A stretch of 64,000 nt of DNA from Poseidonibacter antarcticus (GTDB lineage: Bacteria > Campylobacterota > Campylobacteria > Campylobacterales > Arcobacteraceae), in NCBI RefSeq assembly GCF_003667345.1, contig NZ_RCWF01000001.1, positions 434,001-498,000 of the forward strand. Direction: 5' to 3'. Positions 42,974 through 52,666 of the stretch are shown one piece after another; the stretch's first letter is position 1; the number at the start of each line of letters is the position of its first letter. The translations under genes were made by a program, and so were the position numbers. The notes below the pieces were generated by a model. That model was not told where the DNA came from. It did no database searches and was given only the letters and a program-made list of their open reading frames with translations.

Positions 42974-44274
42974 TGCTTTTAAAATCTATATTCACAAATA
43001 GTACAGGAATTCTAACATCAAGAATTTTAGGATTTATTCGAGATTTATTAACAGCATCAATTTTGGGAGCAAATATTTATTCGGATATTTTCTTTGTAGC
43101 TTTTAAATTACCAAATCTTTTTAGAAGAATTTTTGCAGAAGGTGCATTTACCCAAGCTTTTATACCAGCTTATGCAAAATCAAATCATAAAATTAGATTT
43201 TCTTCTGTAGTGTTTTTACAACTATTTGGATTTTTGATAATATTATCACTTTTAGTAACTCTTTTTTCATCACTTGTTGCAAAAGCAATTGCAATTGGTT
43301 TTGATCAAGAGACAATAGATTTAGCAGCACCATTATTTGCAATAAATTTCTACTATTTACCTATGATTTTTGTAGTTACTTTTATGGCTGCACTTTTACA
43401 ATATAAACATCATTTTGCTACAACTGCATATTCAACAGCACTTTTAAATCTTACAATGATTTTATCTCTTTTGATTTCAAAAGATATGGATAAATATGAA
43501 ATTACTTTTTACTTATCTTATGGAGTTTTAGCAGGAGGACTTTTACAAATACTAGTACATTTATATGCTATAAAAAGACTTAATTTATGTAAAATATTTC
43601 ATTTTAAAAAACATAAGAAAAAAGAGGAAAATAAATTTTATAAAAACTTTATGTCTGCAACACTTGGTTCTTCAACTACACACCTTTCAGCTTTTATTGA
43701 TACGTGGTTAGCATCATTTTTAATGACAGGTTCTATTTCATATCTTTATTATGGGAATAGAGTTTTTCAACTTCCTTTAGCCCTTTTTGCAATTGCTACA
43801 TCAGTTGCCCTATTTCCAATGATTGCAAGAAGTATAAAAAATAAAGATGAAGAAAAAGCATTAAATCTAATGAAAAAATCATCATTAATTTTATTTGGAT
43901 TATTAGCAGTTTCAACATTTATAGGAATAGTTTTTAATGAATTTATAATCTCATTATTATTTGAAAGAGGAGCATTTACCCAAACAGATACAGCAAATAC
44001 TGCATTAATTTTATCTATGTATTTAATAGGTCTTATTCCTTTTGGAATTGGTAAAATATTTTCGCTTTGGTTATATGCAAAAGAACAGCAATTTTTAGCA
44101 GCAAAAATATCAGTTTATTCTCTTGGATGGAATATTGTATTTTCATTGATTTTAATACAACCTTTTGGAGCAGCTGGTTTAGCATTTGCTAGTACACTTA
44201 GTGGATTTATACTTTTTTTTCTAACTATTAAAGCTTTTGGTTTTAAAAAATTTAAACTTATGTTCAAAAAATAA
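42973..44274 (+). CDS. murJ: Lipid II flippase MurJ
   Basis: MurJ moves lipid II across the inner membrane for peptidoglycan synthesis. The 433-residue protein has about 12-13 helices, the family start NSTGILTSRILGFIRDLLTASILG, and FKLPNLFRRIFAEGAFTQAFIPAY, the conserved pocket with Arg and Glu. A second conserved block ALFAIATSVALFPMIAR and FERGAFTQTDTANTA follow. It is slightly shorter than E. coli MurJ (511), as usual in this phylum. msbA follows 73 bp later. Confidence 0.93.
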   Translation: MLLKSIFTNSTGILTSRILGFIRDLLTASILGANIYSDIFFVAFKLPNLFRRIFAEGAFTQAFIPAYAKSNHKIRFSSVVFLQLFGFLIILSLLVTLFSSLVAKAIAIGFDQETIDLAAPLFAINFYYLPMIFVVTFMAALLQYKHHFATTAYSTALLNLTMILSLLISKDMDKYEITFYLSYGVLAGGLLQILVHLYAIKRLNLCKIFHFKKHKKKEENKFYKNFMSATLGSSTTHLSAFIDTWLASFLMTGSISYLYYGNRVFQLPLALFAIATSVALFPMIARSIKNKDEEKALNLMKKSSLILFGLLAVSTFIGIVFNEFIISLLFERGAFTQTDTANTALILSMYLIGLIPFGIGKIFSLWLYAKEQQFLAAKISVYSLGWNIVFSLILIQPFGAAGLAFASTLSGFILFFLTIKAFGFKKFKLMFKK

Positions 44275-44347
44275 AGAACTTGGATTTTTAGTAATTAATT
44301 ACATTTTAGCTATAATCATCGCTTTAATAAATATTACTAGGATTTAA

Positions 44348-46057
44348 ATGAAAGAATTTTTCAAACAATATTCACCATTTTATAAAAATTATAAACTAGA
44401 ATTTTTTTATGCTTTTGTAGGAATTATATTAGTCGCAGGAGCAACTTCTGGAACGGCTTATGCTATACAACCTTTACTTGATGATATTTTTATCAATAAA
44501 GATGAAGAAATGTTATATATGATGCCCATCTTTGTAATCATTCTTTATGCTGCAAAAGGTTTTGGACGATATATCCAAGCTTATTATATTTCTTTTATTG
44601 GACAAGATATTACTAGAATTGTAAGAGATAGATTATTTGCACACGTTTTAACTTTAGATATTAATTTCTTTCAAAAAAAACATGGTGGAGAACTTGTTAG
44701 TAGAATTATAAATGATATAAATAGAATACAAAGTGCAATTTCAAACTATGTAGCAGAGTTTATACGTGAATCACTTACAATAGTTGGACTTGTTGCACTT
44801 GTAATTTATCACTCACCAGAACTTGCATTTTATGGTTTAGTCGTACTTCCTCTTGCAATTTATCCATTATCAAGACTTGCAAAAAGAATGAAAAAACTTT
44901 CATTTAAATCACAAGAATCAAATGCTGATATTACTACATCTTTAAGTGAATCATTTAATAATATAGAAATAATCAAAGCTAATTCAACAGAAGAGATTGA
45001 ATCAAAAAAATTTTCAATTCATAATCTAAACTTCTTTAAATACAATATGAAAGCAGTTAGAACAAATGAACTAACTTCTCCTCTAATGGAAATAATAGGT
45101 TCATTTGCATTTGCAGCAGTAATATTAGTAGGTGGAACAAAAGTAATAAGTGGAGAATTAACAACAGGTACATTTTCATCTTTTATTGCAGCACTATTTA
45201 TGCTTTATTCTCCAATAAAAAGATTATCAGCTTTATATAATAAAATGCAAGATGCGCTTGCAGCAAATGATAGAATTAATGAAATGCTAAATCAACAAGC
45301 AACTATTCTTTCAGGTAAAAATAAATTCCCTGATGAGATTAAAACTATTTCATTTAAAGATGTATTTTTAAAATATGATGATTTTACTGCTCTTTCAAAT
45401 ATTAGTTTTGAAACAAAAAGAGGTGAAACTATTGCTCTTGTAGGTGATAGTGGTGGTGGGAAATCATCATTAATTAATCTAATCATCAGATTTTATGATG
45501 TTTCAAAAGGTGAAATAAAACTTAATAACAAATTATTAAATGACTTAGATATTAAGTCTTTAAGAGAAAATATTTCAATAGTAACACAAAGAGTATATAT
45601 TTTTAATGACACAATAAGTGCTAATATTGCTTATGGTTATGATATAAATGAACAAAGAGTTATCGAAGTATTAAAACAAGCTCACGCTTATGACTTTATA
45701 CAAAAAATGCCAGAAGGTATTAATACAAAACTTGATGAATTTGGAACAAATTTAAGTGGAGGTCAAAGACAAAGAATTGCAATTGCACGGGCTTTATATA
45801 AAAACCCTCAAGTTCTTATACTTGATGAAGCTACTTCAGCACTAGATAATGAAAGTGAATCAATAATTTCAGAAGTGATTGATGAAGTAAGTGTAGATAA
45901 AATTACATTTATTATTGCACATCGATTAAGTACAATAAAAAATGCAACAAAAATAGCAGTTTTTAAAAATGGAAAGATAGTATGTATGGATACAGAAAAA
46001 AACTTATTAAAAACTTGTGAAGAATATAAAAGATTACATAATTTAGCAAATATGTAA
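44348..46057 (+). CDS. msbA: ABC transporter, MsbA-type lipid A exporter
   Basis: A 569-residue half-transporter with an N-terminal six-helix domain (about 1-310) and a C-terminal ATPase: Walker A GDSGGGKSS, signature LSGGQRQRIAIARAL and Walker B LILDEATSALD, followed by the H-loop IIAHRLST. MsbA flips lipid A-core from the inner to the outer leaflet. The close murJ neighbour supports an envelope role. Other multidrug-type exporters share the same motifs, so lipid A is inferred. Two hairpins follow before pyrD. Confidence 0.85.
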   Translation: MKEFFKQYSPFYKNYKLEFFYAFVGIILVAGATSGTAYAIQPLLDDIFINKDEEMLYMMPIFVIILYAAKGFGRYIQAYYISFIGQDITRIVRDRLFAHVLTLDINFFQKKHGGELVSRIINDINRIQSAISNYVAEFIRESLTIVGLVALVIYHSPELAFYGLVVLPLAIYPLSRLAKRMKKLSFKSQESNADITTSLSESFNNIEIIKANSTEEIESKKFSIHNLNFFKYNMKAVRTNELTSPLMEIIGSFAFAAVILVGGTKVISGELTTGTFSSFIAALFMLYSPIKRLSALYNKMQDALAANDRINEMLNQQATILSGKNKFPDEIKTISFKDVFLKYDDFTALSNISFETKRGETIALVGDSGGGKSSLINLIIRFYDVSKGEIKLNNKLLNDLDIKSLRENISIVTQRVYIFNDTISANIAYGYDINEQRVIEVLKQAHAYDFIQKMPEGINTKLDEFGTNLSGGQRQRIAIARALYKNPQVLILDEATSALDNESESIISEVIDEVSVDKITFIIAHRLSTIKNATKIAVFKNGKIVCMDTEKNLLKTCEEYKRLHNLANM

Positions 46058-46080
46058 GCAAAAAAAAGTTTTTTTTGCTT
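46057..46080 (+). terminator. Terminator after msbA
   Basis: AAGCAAAAAAA with TTTTTTTGCTT, a stem of A-T pairs closed by a GC pair, right after the msbA stop. Confidence 0.65.
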
Positions 46081-46090
46081 ATTTCTTAAC

Positions 46091-46115
46091 TTAATGAAAT
46101 TAATAATTTCATTAA
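46091..46115. repeat. Inverted repeat before pyrD
   Basis: TTAATGAAAT and ATTTCATTAA are perfect 10-bp arms around TAATA. The first in-frame ATG of the pyrD frame falls in it, which argues against that ATG as the start. It may be a second terminator or an operator. Confidence 0.6.
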
Positions 46116-46171
46116 AACTTATATTTAACGACTTTTGGATAAAATATCTAAATTTTAAAAAAGGCACAAAC

Positions 46172-47230
46172 TTGTTTAGCTATAATACACTTAAAAAAGT
46201 TCTATTTAAATTTGAACCAGAAACAGCACATAATATGGCTGAAATGGGATTGAGAATAGTTGGTAAATGTAAAATTATCCAAAACTACATGGAAAAAAAG
46301 AACTATATTAAGGATCATAAACTTTCACAAGAAATTTTTGGTCTTACTTTTGAGAACCCTGTAGGCCTTGCAGCTGGTTTTGACAAAAATGCGACAATGG
46401 TAAAAGCTATGCCTTCACTTGGATTTGGTTTTACAGAAATTGGAACAATGACACCAAGACCACAAGATGGTAACCCAAAACCTCGAATGTTTAGATATCC
46501 AGAAGTTAAAAGTGTTCAAAATGCAATGGGGTTTAATAATAAAGGTGCGCACAAAGTACTTAAAAATTTAAAAGAAGTTTACCCAGCTTCTATTCCTGTT
46601 GGAGTAAATATTGGTAAAAATAAATTAACTCCTGAAGAGTTTGCTTTAAGTGATTATAAAATGTTAATCAAAAAATTTGAACAAACTAGTGATTATTTAG
46701 TAATAAATATTTCTAGTCCAAACACTCCAAATTTAAGAGATTTACAAAATGAAAAATTTATTACTGAATTATTCACTATGGCTAAAGAATTTACAAAAAA
46801 ACCAATTTTATTAAAAATTGCTCCAGATATGGAAGCACAAGTTGCAATTGATTTATGTAAAAGTGCAATAAATGCGGGTGCATCTGGAATAATAGCAACA
46901 AATACTACAATTGATTATGATTTAGTTCCAAATTGTCAAGATTTTGGTGGATTAAGTGGTGCTTGTTTAACTAATAAATCTTATAATATTTTTAAAGAAA
47001 TTGCAAAAGAATTATTTGGAAAAACAATTTTAATATCAGCAGGTGGTATATCAACAGGGGAACAAGCATATGCTCGAATAAAAGCAGGTGCTTCATTGGT
47101 ACAATCGTACTCAGGTTTAATTTTTGAAGGACCTTCAATGGTTCGAAAAATTAATGAAGAACTTTTAGAACTAATAGCCAAAGATGGATATGCAAATATC
47201 ACAGAAGCTATTGGTGCTGATTTAAAATAG
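46172..47230 (+). CDS. pyrD: Dihydroorotate dehydrogenase (quinone), class 2
   Basis: PyrD oxidises dihydroorotate to orotate with quinone, at the inner membrane, in pyrimidine synthesis. The family blocks PVGLAAGFDKNATMVKAM, GFTEIGTMTPRPQDGNPKPR, NAMGFNNKGA, VNIGKNK, NISSPNTPNLR and ISAGGIST are all seen. I put the start at TTG 46172 (FSYNTLKKVLFKFEPE), 352 residues, with AAAAAGG 7 bases before. An in-frame ATG at 46094 would add 26 residues but sits in a palindrome with no ribosome site. The N-terminal helices of class 2 enzymes are kept. Confidence 0.9.
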   Translation: MFSYNTLKKVLFKFEPETAHNMAEMGLRIVGKCKIIQNYMEKKNYIKDHKLSQEIFGLTFENPVGLAAGFDKNATMVKAMPSLGFGFTEIGTMTPRPQDGNPKPRMFRYPEVKSVQNAMGFNNKGAHKVLKNLKEVYPASIPVGVNIGKNKLTPEEFALSDYKMLIKKFEQTSDYLVINISSPNTPNLRDLQNEKFITELFTMAKEFTKKPILLKIAPDMEAQVAIDLCKSAINAGASGIIATNTTIDYDLVPNCQDFGGLSGACLTNKSYNIFKEIAKELFGKTILISAGGISTGEQAYARIKAGASLVQSYSGLIFEGPSMVRKINEELLELIAKDGYANITEAIGADLK

Positions 47231-47242
47231 GAAATATTTAAA

Positions 47243-48586
47243 ATGAATTTAATAAACCAAACAAAAACTAAAAAAACTTTTTTACTTTTTATTGTTTCAT
47301 TATTCATTATCACAGGAGAATTAATGGCTAATAGCTTACCAAAATATTACACTAAAACATTAGAAAATGGATTACAAATAGTTGCAATTCCTATGAAAAA
47401 TGACTCAAATGTAGTATCAACTGATATATTTTATAAAGTTGGAAGCAGAGATGAGAAAATGGGGAAAAGTGGAATAGCACATATGCTTGAACACTTAAAC
47501 TTTAAATCAACTAAAAATTTAAAATCAGGTGAATTTGATGAAATAGTAAAAGGTTTTGGAGGAGTTAATAATGCTTCTACATCTTTTGATTTTACACACT
47601 ATTATATAAAATCTGCTTCAAAGAATATGGATAAATCATTAAGTTTATTTGCTGATTTAATGGAAAATTTAACATTAAAAGATGAAGAATTTCAACCAGA
47701 ACGTAATGTAGTTGCAGAAGAAAGACGTTGGAGAACTGATAATAGTCCTATGGGTTATTTACAATTTAGATTATTCAACAACGCATATATTTACCATCCA
47801 TATCACTGGACTCCAATTGGATTTATGAGTGATATTAAAAACTGGTCAATTAATGATATAAAAGATTTTCATAGTACATATTATCAACCAAAGAATGCAA
47901 TTATTGTAGTTGCTGGAGATATAGATAAAGATAAAATATTTGCTTCTTCTGAAAAATATTTTAAAGATATAAAAAATAAAAAAGAAATAATATCAGATAT
48001 TCATACAGTTGAACCAAAACAAGATGGAGCTAAAAAAGTAACTGTCTTAAAAGATTCAGCAGTTGAAATGATAGCAATTACTTATCATATACCAAACTTT
48101 GAACATGAAGACCAAGTTGCACTTTCAGCTTTAAGCGAATTTTTTAGTTCAGGGAAAAGTTCGATTTTACAAAAAAGACTAGTTGATGAAAAAAGATTAG
48201 TTAACTCTGTTTATGCATATAATTTAGAATTAAAAGACCCTGGTTTATTTATATTTATGGCTGTTGCAAACGAAGGTATAAAAGCTAAAGACATTGAAAA
48301 AGAAATTTTAGCTATAATCGACGAAATCAAAAAAGGTAAAATTACAAAATCAGATATTGAAAAAATAAAAATTAATACAAAAGCAGATTTTATTTTTTCA
48401 CTTGAAAGTTCATCTTCTGTTGCATCATTATATGGTTCTTATTTTGTAAGAGACAATATAAAACCTTTATTTAATTATGAAGAAAAAGTAGATAAATTAA
48501 CTAAAAAAGATTTAATAGAAGTTGCAAATAAATACTTTACAAAAAATAATTCCACTACGGTAATACTAAAACAAGAAAAGCAGTAG
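47243..48586 (+). CDS. M16-family zinc peptidase, exported
   Basis: A 447-residue pitrilysin-like peptidase. After a signal-like helix (about 11-28, FLLFIVSLFIITGELMA) comes the inverted zinc motif HMLEHLNFKS (HxxEH) at about residue 78, with NVVAEERRW as the more distal Glu ligand. The second half has the paired inactive-type domain with the usual SS-x-L-x-x-x-L-V region (SGKSSILQKRLVDEKRLVNSVY). Members degrade peptides in the periplasm. It sits 12 bp after pyrD and 52 bp before dapA. Confidence 0.88.
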   Translation: MNLINQTKTKKTFLLFIVSLFIITGELMANSLPKYYTKTLENGLQIVAIPMKNDSNVVSTDIFYKVGSRDEKMGKSGIAHMLEHLNFKSTKNLKSGEFDEIVKGFGGVNNASTSFDFTHYYIKSASKNMDKSLSLFADLMENLTLKDEEFQPERNVVAEERRWRTDNSPMGYLQFRLFNNAYIYHPYHWTPIGFMSDIKNWSINDIKDFHSTYYQPKNAIIVVAGDIDKDKIFASSEKYFKDIKNKKEIISDIHTVEPKQDGAKKVTVLKDSAVEMIAITYHIPNFEHEDQVALSALSEFFSSGKSSILQKRLVDEKRLVNSVYAYNLELKDPGLFIFMAVANEGIKAKDIEKEILAIIDEIKKGKITKSDIEKIKINTKADFIFSLESSSSVASLYGSYFVRDNIKPLFNYEEKVDKLTKKDLIEVANKYFTKNNSTTVILKQEKQ

Positions 48587-48638
48587 TTCAATTATAAAAA
48601 ATAAAAAATAGAAGATTTAGTAGTAAAAAAGGATAGAT

Positions 48639-49526
48639 ATGGAAATTATTACAGGTGCAATGACCGCACTAATTACACCATTTAAAAATGGAAAAGTTGA
48701 TTTAGAGAAATATGAATCTTTAATTAAAAGACAAATAGAGCAAGGTATGGATGCAGTTGTTCCTGTGGGAACTACAGGTGAAAGTGCTACATTATCTCAT
48801 GATGAGCATAGAGAATGTATTGAAGTTGCAGTTGCAACTTGTAAAGGTACTAATATTAAAGTTATTGCAGGAGCTGGTTCAAATGCAACGCATGAAGCAG
48901 TTAGTATTGCAAAACATGCACAAGCTGTTGGAGCTGATGGTCTTTTATCTGTAACTCCATATTATAATAAACCAACTCAAGAAGGTCTATATCAACATTA
49001 TAAAGCAATTGCTACTTCTGTTGATATTCCATTTATGTTATATAATGTACCAGGAAGAACTGGTGTTGAAATAACAGCAGAAACTACAATTAGACTATTC
49101 GATGATATTCCTAATATTTATGCTACAAAAGAGGCAACTGGTTCATTACAAAATGCAATTGAACTATTATCACAAAGAAGTGATATTGTTGTTGTTTCAG
49201 GAGATGATGCTATTGATTTTCCTATGTTAGCTAGTGGATGTAAAGGAATTATATCTGTAACTGCAAACTTACTTCCAAACTTGAAATCTAGACTTGTTCA
49301 TGCTGTTCAAGAAGGAAAATTTGCAGAAGCTAGAAAAATTAGTGAAGACTTATATTCTTTAAACTCTGTATTATTTTGTGAAAGTAACCCAATACCAATT
49401 AAGGCTGCTATGTATTTAGCTGGTCTGCTTGATACTTTAGAATATAGACTTCCTTTAACTGCTCCAAGTGCAGAAACAATGAAAAAACTTGAAAAAACTT
49501 TAATACAATATAAGGTAATTAAATAA
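48639..49526 (+). CDS. dapA: 4-hydroxy-tetrahydrodipicolinate synthase
   Basis: DapA condenses pyruvate with aspartate semialdehyde, the first committed step to lysine and diaminopimelate. The 295-residue protein has GAMTALITPFKNG, the GTTGESATLSHDEH block, SVTPYYNKPTQEGLYQHY with the catalytic Tyr, and the Schiff-base Lys in YATKEATGS. Its stop overlaps the next gene start by 1 base (TAATG). Confidence 0.95.
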   Translation: MEIITGAMTALITPFKNGKVDLEKYESLIKRQIEQGMDAVVPVGTTGESATLSHDEHRECIEVAVATCKGTNIKVIAGAGSNATHEAVSIAKHAQAVGADGLLSVTPYYNKPTQEGLYQHYKAIATSVDIPFMLYNVPGRTGVEITAETTIRLFDDIPNIYATKEATGSLQNAIELLSQRSDIVVVSGDDAIDFPMLASGCKGIISVTANLLPNLKSRLVHAVQEGKFAEARKISEDLYSLNSVLFCESNPIPIKAAMYLAGLLDTLEYRLPLTAPSAETMKKLEKTLIQYKVIK

Positions 49527-50305
49527 TGAGTGATTTTATGAAAAATAAAACTTTAGTAATTTCTGGTGGTACAAAAGGTATCGGTAAAGAATGTGTTTAT
49601 AAATTTGCACAAAATGGTGTAAATGTTGCTTTTACATATAATTCTAATAAACAATTTGCAGAAGATATCTGTAAAGATATTGAAGAAAAATATGGAGTTA
49701 AATGTAGAGCATATCCTTTTAATATTCTTGAACCAGAACAATACAAAGAATTATTTTTAGAAATTGATAAAGACTTTGATAGAGTTGATTTTTTTATCTC
49801 AAATGCAATGATTTATGGTCGTGCTGTTGTTGGTGGATATGGTAAATTTATGAAATTAAAACCTCGAGGTTTAAATAATATTTATACTGCAACAGTAAAT
49901 GCTTTTGTATGTGGAGCACAACAAGCAGCTAAAAGAATGCAAAAAGTTGGAGGAGGAGCAATTGTTTCTTTATCATCAACTGGTAATTTAGTATATATTC
50001 CTAACTACTCAGGTCATGGAACAAATAAAGCAGCTGTTGAAGCAATGGTAAGATATGCAGCAACAGAATTAGGAGAATTTAATATTAGAGTAAATGCAGT
50101 TTCAGGTGGTCCAATAGACACTGATGCACTTAAAGCATTTACAAACTATGAAGAAGTTAAACAAAAAACTATTGATTTATCAGCTTTAAATAGAATTGGT
50201 CAACCAAAAGATTTAGCGCAATCATGTTACTTCTTATGTACTGAAGACGCATCTTGGATAACTTCTCAAACTTTAGTTGTTGATGGTGGAACAACTTTCA
50301 GATAA
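49526..50305 (+). CDS. fabL: FabL-like enoyl-ACP reductase (SDR)
   Basis: A 259-residue SDR. It has the cofactor motif SGGTKGIGKEC, NAMIYGRAVVGGY, and the catalytic Tyr-x6-Lys in NYSGHGTNKAAVEA, rather than the usual Tyr-x3-Lys. The block AVSGGPIDTDALKAF and the end ASWITSQTLVVDGG resemble Bacillus FabL, an enoyl-ACP reductase of fatty acid synthesis. A different SDR activity is possible. It is translationally coupled to dapA and overlaps the pgsA start by 1 base. Confidence 0.7.
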   Translation: MSDFMKNKTLVISGGTKGIGKECVYKFAQNGVNVAFTYNSNKQFAEDICKDIEEKYGVKCRAYPFNILEPEQYKELFLEIDKDFDRVDFFISNAMIYGRAVVGGYGKFMKLKPRGLNNIYTATVNAFVCGAQQAAKRMQKVGGGAIVSLSSTGNLVYIPNYSGHGTNKAAVEAMVRYAATELGEFNIRVNAVSGGPIDTDALKAFTNYEEVKQKTIDLSALNRIGQPKDLAQSCYFLCTEDASWITSQTLVVDGGTTFR

Positions 50306-50850
50306 TGAAAGAAAAAATACTTAACCTTCCAAATATCTTAGCATTATTTAGAATAGCATTAGCTCCACTAATGCTATGGTTTTTTATAGATAGAGATAAT
50401 TCTATTTTTTCTCATTGGCATCCTTCTTGGATGGATTATTTTGCTGGACTTATTTTCGTAATTGCATCAGTTACTGATTTTTTTGATGGATATATTGCAA
50501 GATCATGGAATCAGATAACAAAACTTGGTGGGATACTAGATCCACTTGCTGATAAAATGCTTGTACTAGCAGGATTTTTAGGTCTTATGGTAATTGATAG
50601 AGCATCTGCTTGGGCAGTATTTTTAATACTCTCGCGTGAATTTTTTATTACTGGATTAAGAGTAGTTGCAGTAAGTGAAGGTAAAGATGTAGCTTCTACA
50701 ATGGCTGGAAAAATAAAAACTGTAATTCAAATGATTGCAATAGGTTTTTTAATTATGAATTGGCCATTTGCAACAGAACTTTTATGGTTAGCTGTTGTTT
50801 TAACAATGTATTCAGGATATGAATATATTAGAGATTATTTTAAAATATAG
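50305..50850 (+). CDS. pgsA: CDP-diacylglycerol-glycerol-3-phosphate phosphatidyltransferase
   Basis: PgsA makes phosphatidylglycerophosphate for PG and cardiolipin. The 181-residue membrane protein has the CDP-alcohol motif spread over SVTDFFDGYIARSWNQ and TKLGGILDPLADK (D-x2-D-G-x2-A-R...G-x3-D-x3-D). It starts KILNLPNILALFRIALAPLM. It overlaps the upstream reductase by 1 base and is followed by rseP after 9 bp. Confidence 0.93.
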   Translation: MKEKILNLPNILALFRIALAPLMLWFFIDRDNSIFSHWHPSWMDYFAGLIFVIASVTDFFDGYIARSWNQITKLGGILDPLADKMLVLAGFLGLMVIDRASAWAVFLILSREFFITGLRVVAVSEGKDVASTMAGKIKTVIQMIAIGFLIMNWPFATELLWLAVVLTMYSGYEYIRDYFKI

Positions 50851-50859
50851 AGGTTTTTC

Positions 50860-51915
50860 TTGGGTACTATAACATTTTTACTGGTATTATCGTTTTTAGT
50901 TTTTTTTCATGAATTAGGTCATTTTACTGCTGCTCGTTATTTTGGAGTAAAAGTTCATGTTTTCTCAATTGGTTTTGGGAAACGTCTTTTTGCAAAAGAA
51001 TGGAAAGGTACAGTTTGGCAACTTTCATTAATACCACTTGGTGGTTATGTAAAAATGAAAGGTCAAGATGATTCTAATCCTTCTTTAGTTGAAAGTGGTG
51101 ATGATTCATATAATACGAAATCTCCTCTTCAACGAATAGTTATACTATTTGCAGGTCCATTTGCAAACTTTTTATTAGCTGCTATTTTATACTTTTCTAT
51201 TGCTATTATAGGTGCTTCAGCACTTGCTCCTCAAATAGGTCAAGTTCAAGCTAATTCACCTGCTTTTAAAGCTGGAATTCAAAAAAATGATGAAATTGTA
51301 AGAATTAATAATACACAAATCACAACATGGAATGATCTTGGAAAAACAATTGTAAATACACAAGGTCCTTTAAAATTCTTCATTAAAAGAGATGGAAACC
51401 TAATAGCTAAAACTATAAACCCACATATCTCTGATGCACAAAATATGTTTAAAGAAGATATTAAAAAAAGAATGGTTGGGATTTCACCTTCTGGGAAAAT
51501 TATAAAACTTGATTTATCTATTGGTGAATCTTTAGTATTTGCTTATGAAAAAACAGTATTTGCATCAACAATGATTTTTCAAGGTGTTCAAAAATTAATC
51601 CAAGGTGTAATACCAAGTAGTGAAGTTGGTGGAGTTATTACAATTGGAAAAGTAATCTCTGATGCAAGTCAATCTAGTATTATTGCATTGCTTACGATTA
51701 CGGCACTTATTTCTGTTAATTTAGGTGTTTTAAACTTACTTCCTATTCCAGCACTAGATGGTGGACATATTATGTTTAATATATATGAAATGATTACAAA
51801 AAGAAAACCAAGTGATAAAGTTTTCATGATACTTACAATCGCTGGTTGGGTGATTCTTGGTTCTTTAATGTTACTAGGAATTTACAACGATATTAATAGA
51901 ATTTTCTTAAAATAA
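50860..51915 (+). CDS. rseP: Site-2 protease RseP
   Basis: RseP is a membrane-embedded zinc protease that cuts transmembrane segments, including anti-sigma factors and signal peptides. The 351-residue protein has the zinc motif FHELGHFTAAR (about 17-27), one PDZ domain (about 112-190, QVQANSPAFKAGIQKNDEIVRIN), and the second site NLLPIPALDGGHIMF. A single PDZ is typical of this branch. The start is a TTG at 50860, with AGAGG upstream. Confidence 0.92.
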   Translation: MGTITFLLVLSFLVFFHELGHFTAARYFGVKVHVFSIGFGKRLFAKEWKGTVWQLSLIPLGGYVKMKGQDDSNPSLVESGDDSYNTKSPLQRIVILFAGPFANFLLAAILYFSIAIIGASALAPQIGQVQANSPAFKAGIQKNDEIVRINNTQITTWNDLGKTIVNTQGPLKFFIKRDGNLIAKTINPHISDAQNMFKEDIKKRMVGISPSGKIIKLDLSIGESLVFAYEKTVFASTMIFQGVQKLIQGVIPSSEVGGVITIGKVISDASQSSIIALLTITALISVNLGVLNLLPIPALDGGHIMFNIYEMITKRKPSDKVFMILTIAGWVILGSLMLLGIYNDINRIFLK

Positions 51916-51936
51916 TAAAATATATAAAGAGTTAAA

Positions 51937-52617
51937 ATGAATAAAATTATTGCAACACAAAATTTAGATGACATTATTACAAGAGTAGAAGGTGCTAGAC
52001 TTAAAATATCTGAGCATCATATTGTAAAGATAATTGGTATTAGTAAATATTCTCCTGTTGAAGATGTTGAAATCTTATACAATGTAGGTCAAAGAGCTTT
52101 TGGTGAAAATAAAGTTCAAGACTTAAAAGCTAAAAGCGAAGCTTTAGAAGAATTACCAATTGAGTGGCATTTTGTAGGAACATTACAAAAAAATAAAATC
52201 AATAATTTAATTGATTTAAATCCAACACTTGTACAATCAATTGATTCATTAGAATTAGCACAAGAATTAAATAAAAAGCTTGGAGCTAAAAATAAAAAAA
52301 TGAATATTCTTTTACAAATAAACTCTGCAAAAGAAGATACAAAATCAGGTGTAATGCCAGAAGTTGCAGTTGAAATTTATAAACAAATACTTGCTACTTG
52401 TCCAAACTTAAGACTAAAAGGTGTTATGAGTATTGGTGCACATGTAAAAGATGAAAAAATCATAAAAGATTCTTTTATTACTACTAAAAAAATTTATGAT
52501 GAATTAGTTCCATTAGGTGCTAGATATTGTTCAATGGGTATGAGTTCAGATTATGAACTTGCAATTGCCTGTGGTTCAAATATGATTAGAGTAGGAACTA
52601 GTTTATTTAAAGATTAA
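51937..52617 (+). CDS. yggS: YggS-family PLP homeostasis protein
   Basis: A 226-residue PLP-binding protein of the YggS/PROSC family that controls vitamin B6 levels. The PLP Lys is in KIIGISKYSPVEDVE. Family blocks FGENKVQDLKAK, WHFVGTLQKNKIN, LQINSAKEDTKSG and GMSSDYELAIACGSNMIRVGTSLF are seen. A strong hairpin follows the stop. Confidence 0.93.
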   Translation: MNKIIATQNLDDIITRVEGARLKISEHHIVKIIGISKYSPVEDVEILYNVGQRAFGENKVQDLKAKSEALEELPIEWHFVGTLQKNKINNLIDLNPTLVQSIDSLELAQELNKKLGAKNKKMNILLQINSAKEDTKSGVMPEVAVEIYKQILATCPNLRLKGVMSIGAHVKDEKIIKDSFITTKKIYDELVPLGARYCSMGMSSDYELAIACGSNMIRVGTSLFKD

Positions 52618-52620
52618 TAC

Positions 52621-52654
52621 AAGTAACAGATATATTTAAACATATCTGTTACTT
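52621..52654. terminator. Bidirectional terminator
   Basis: AAGTAACAGATAT (52621-52633) and ATATCTGTTACTT (52642-52654) form a perfect 13-bp stem between convergent yggS and the oxidase gene. Confidence 0.88.
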
Positions 52655-52666
52655 CTATAATACAAT

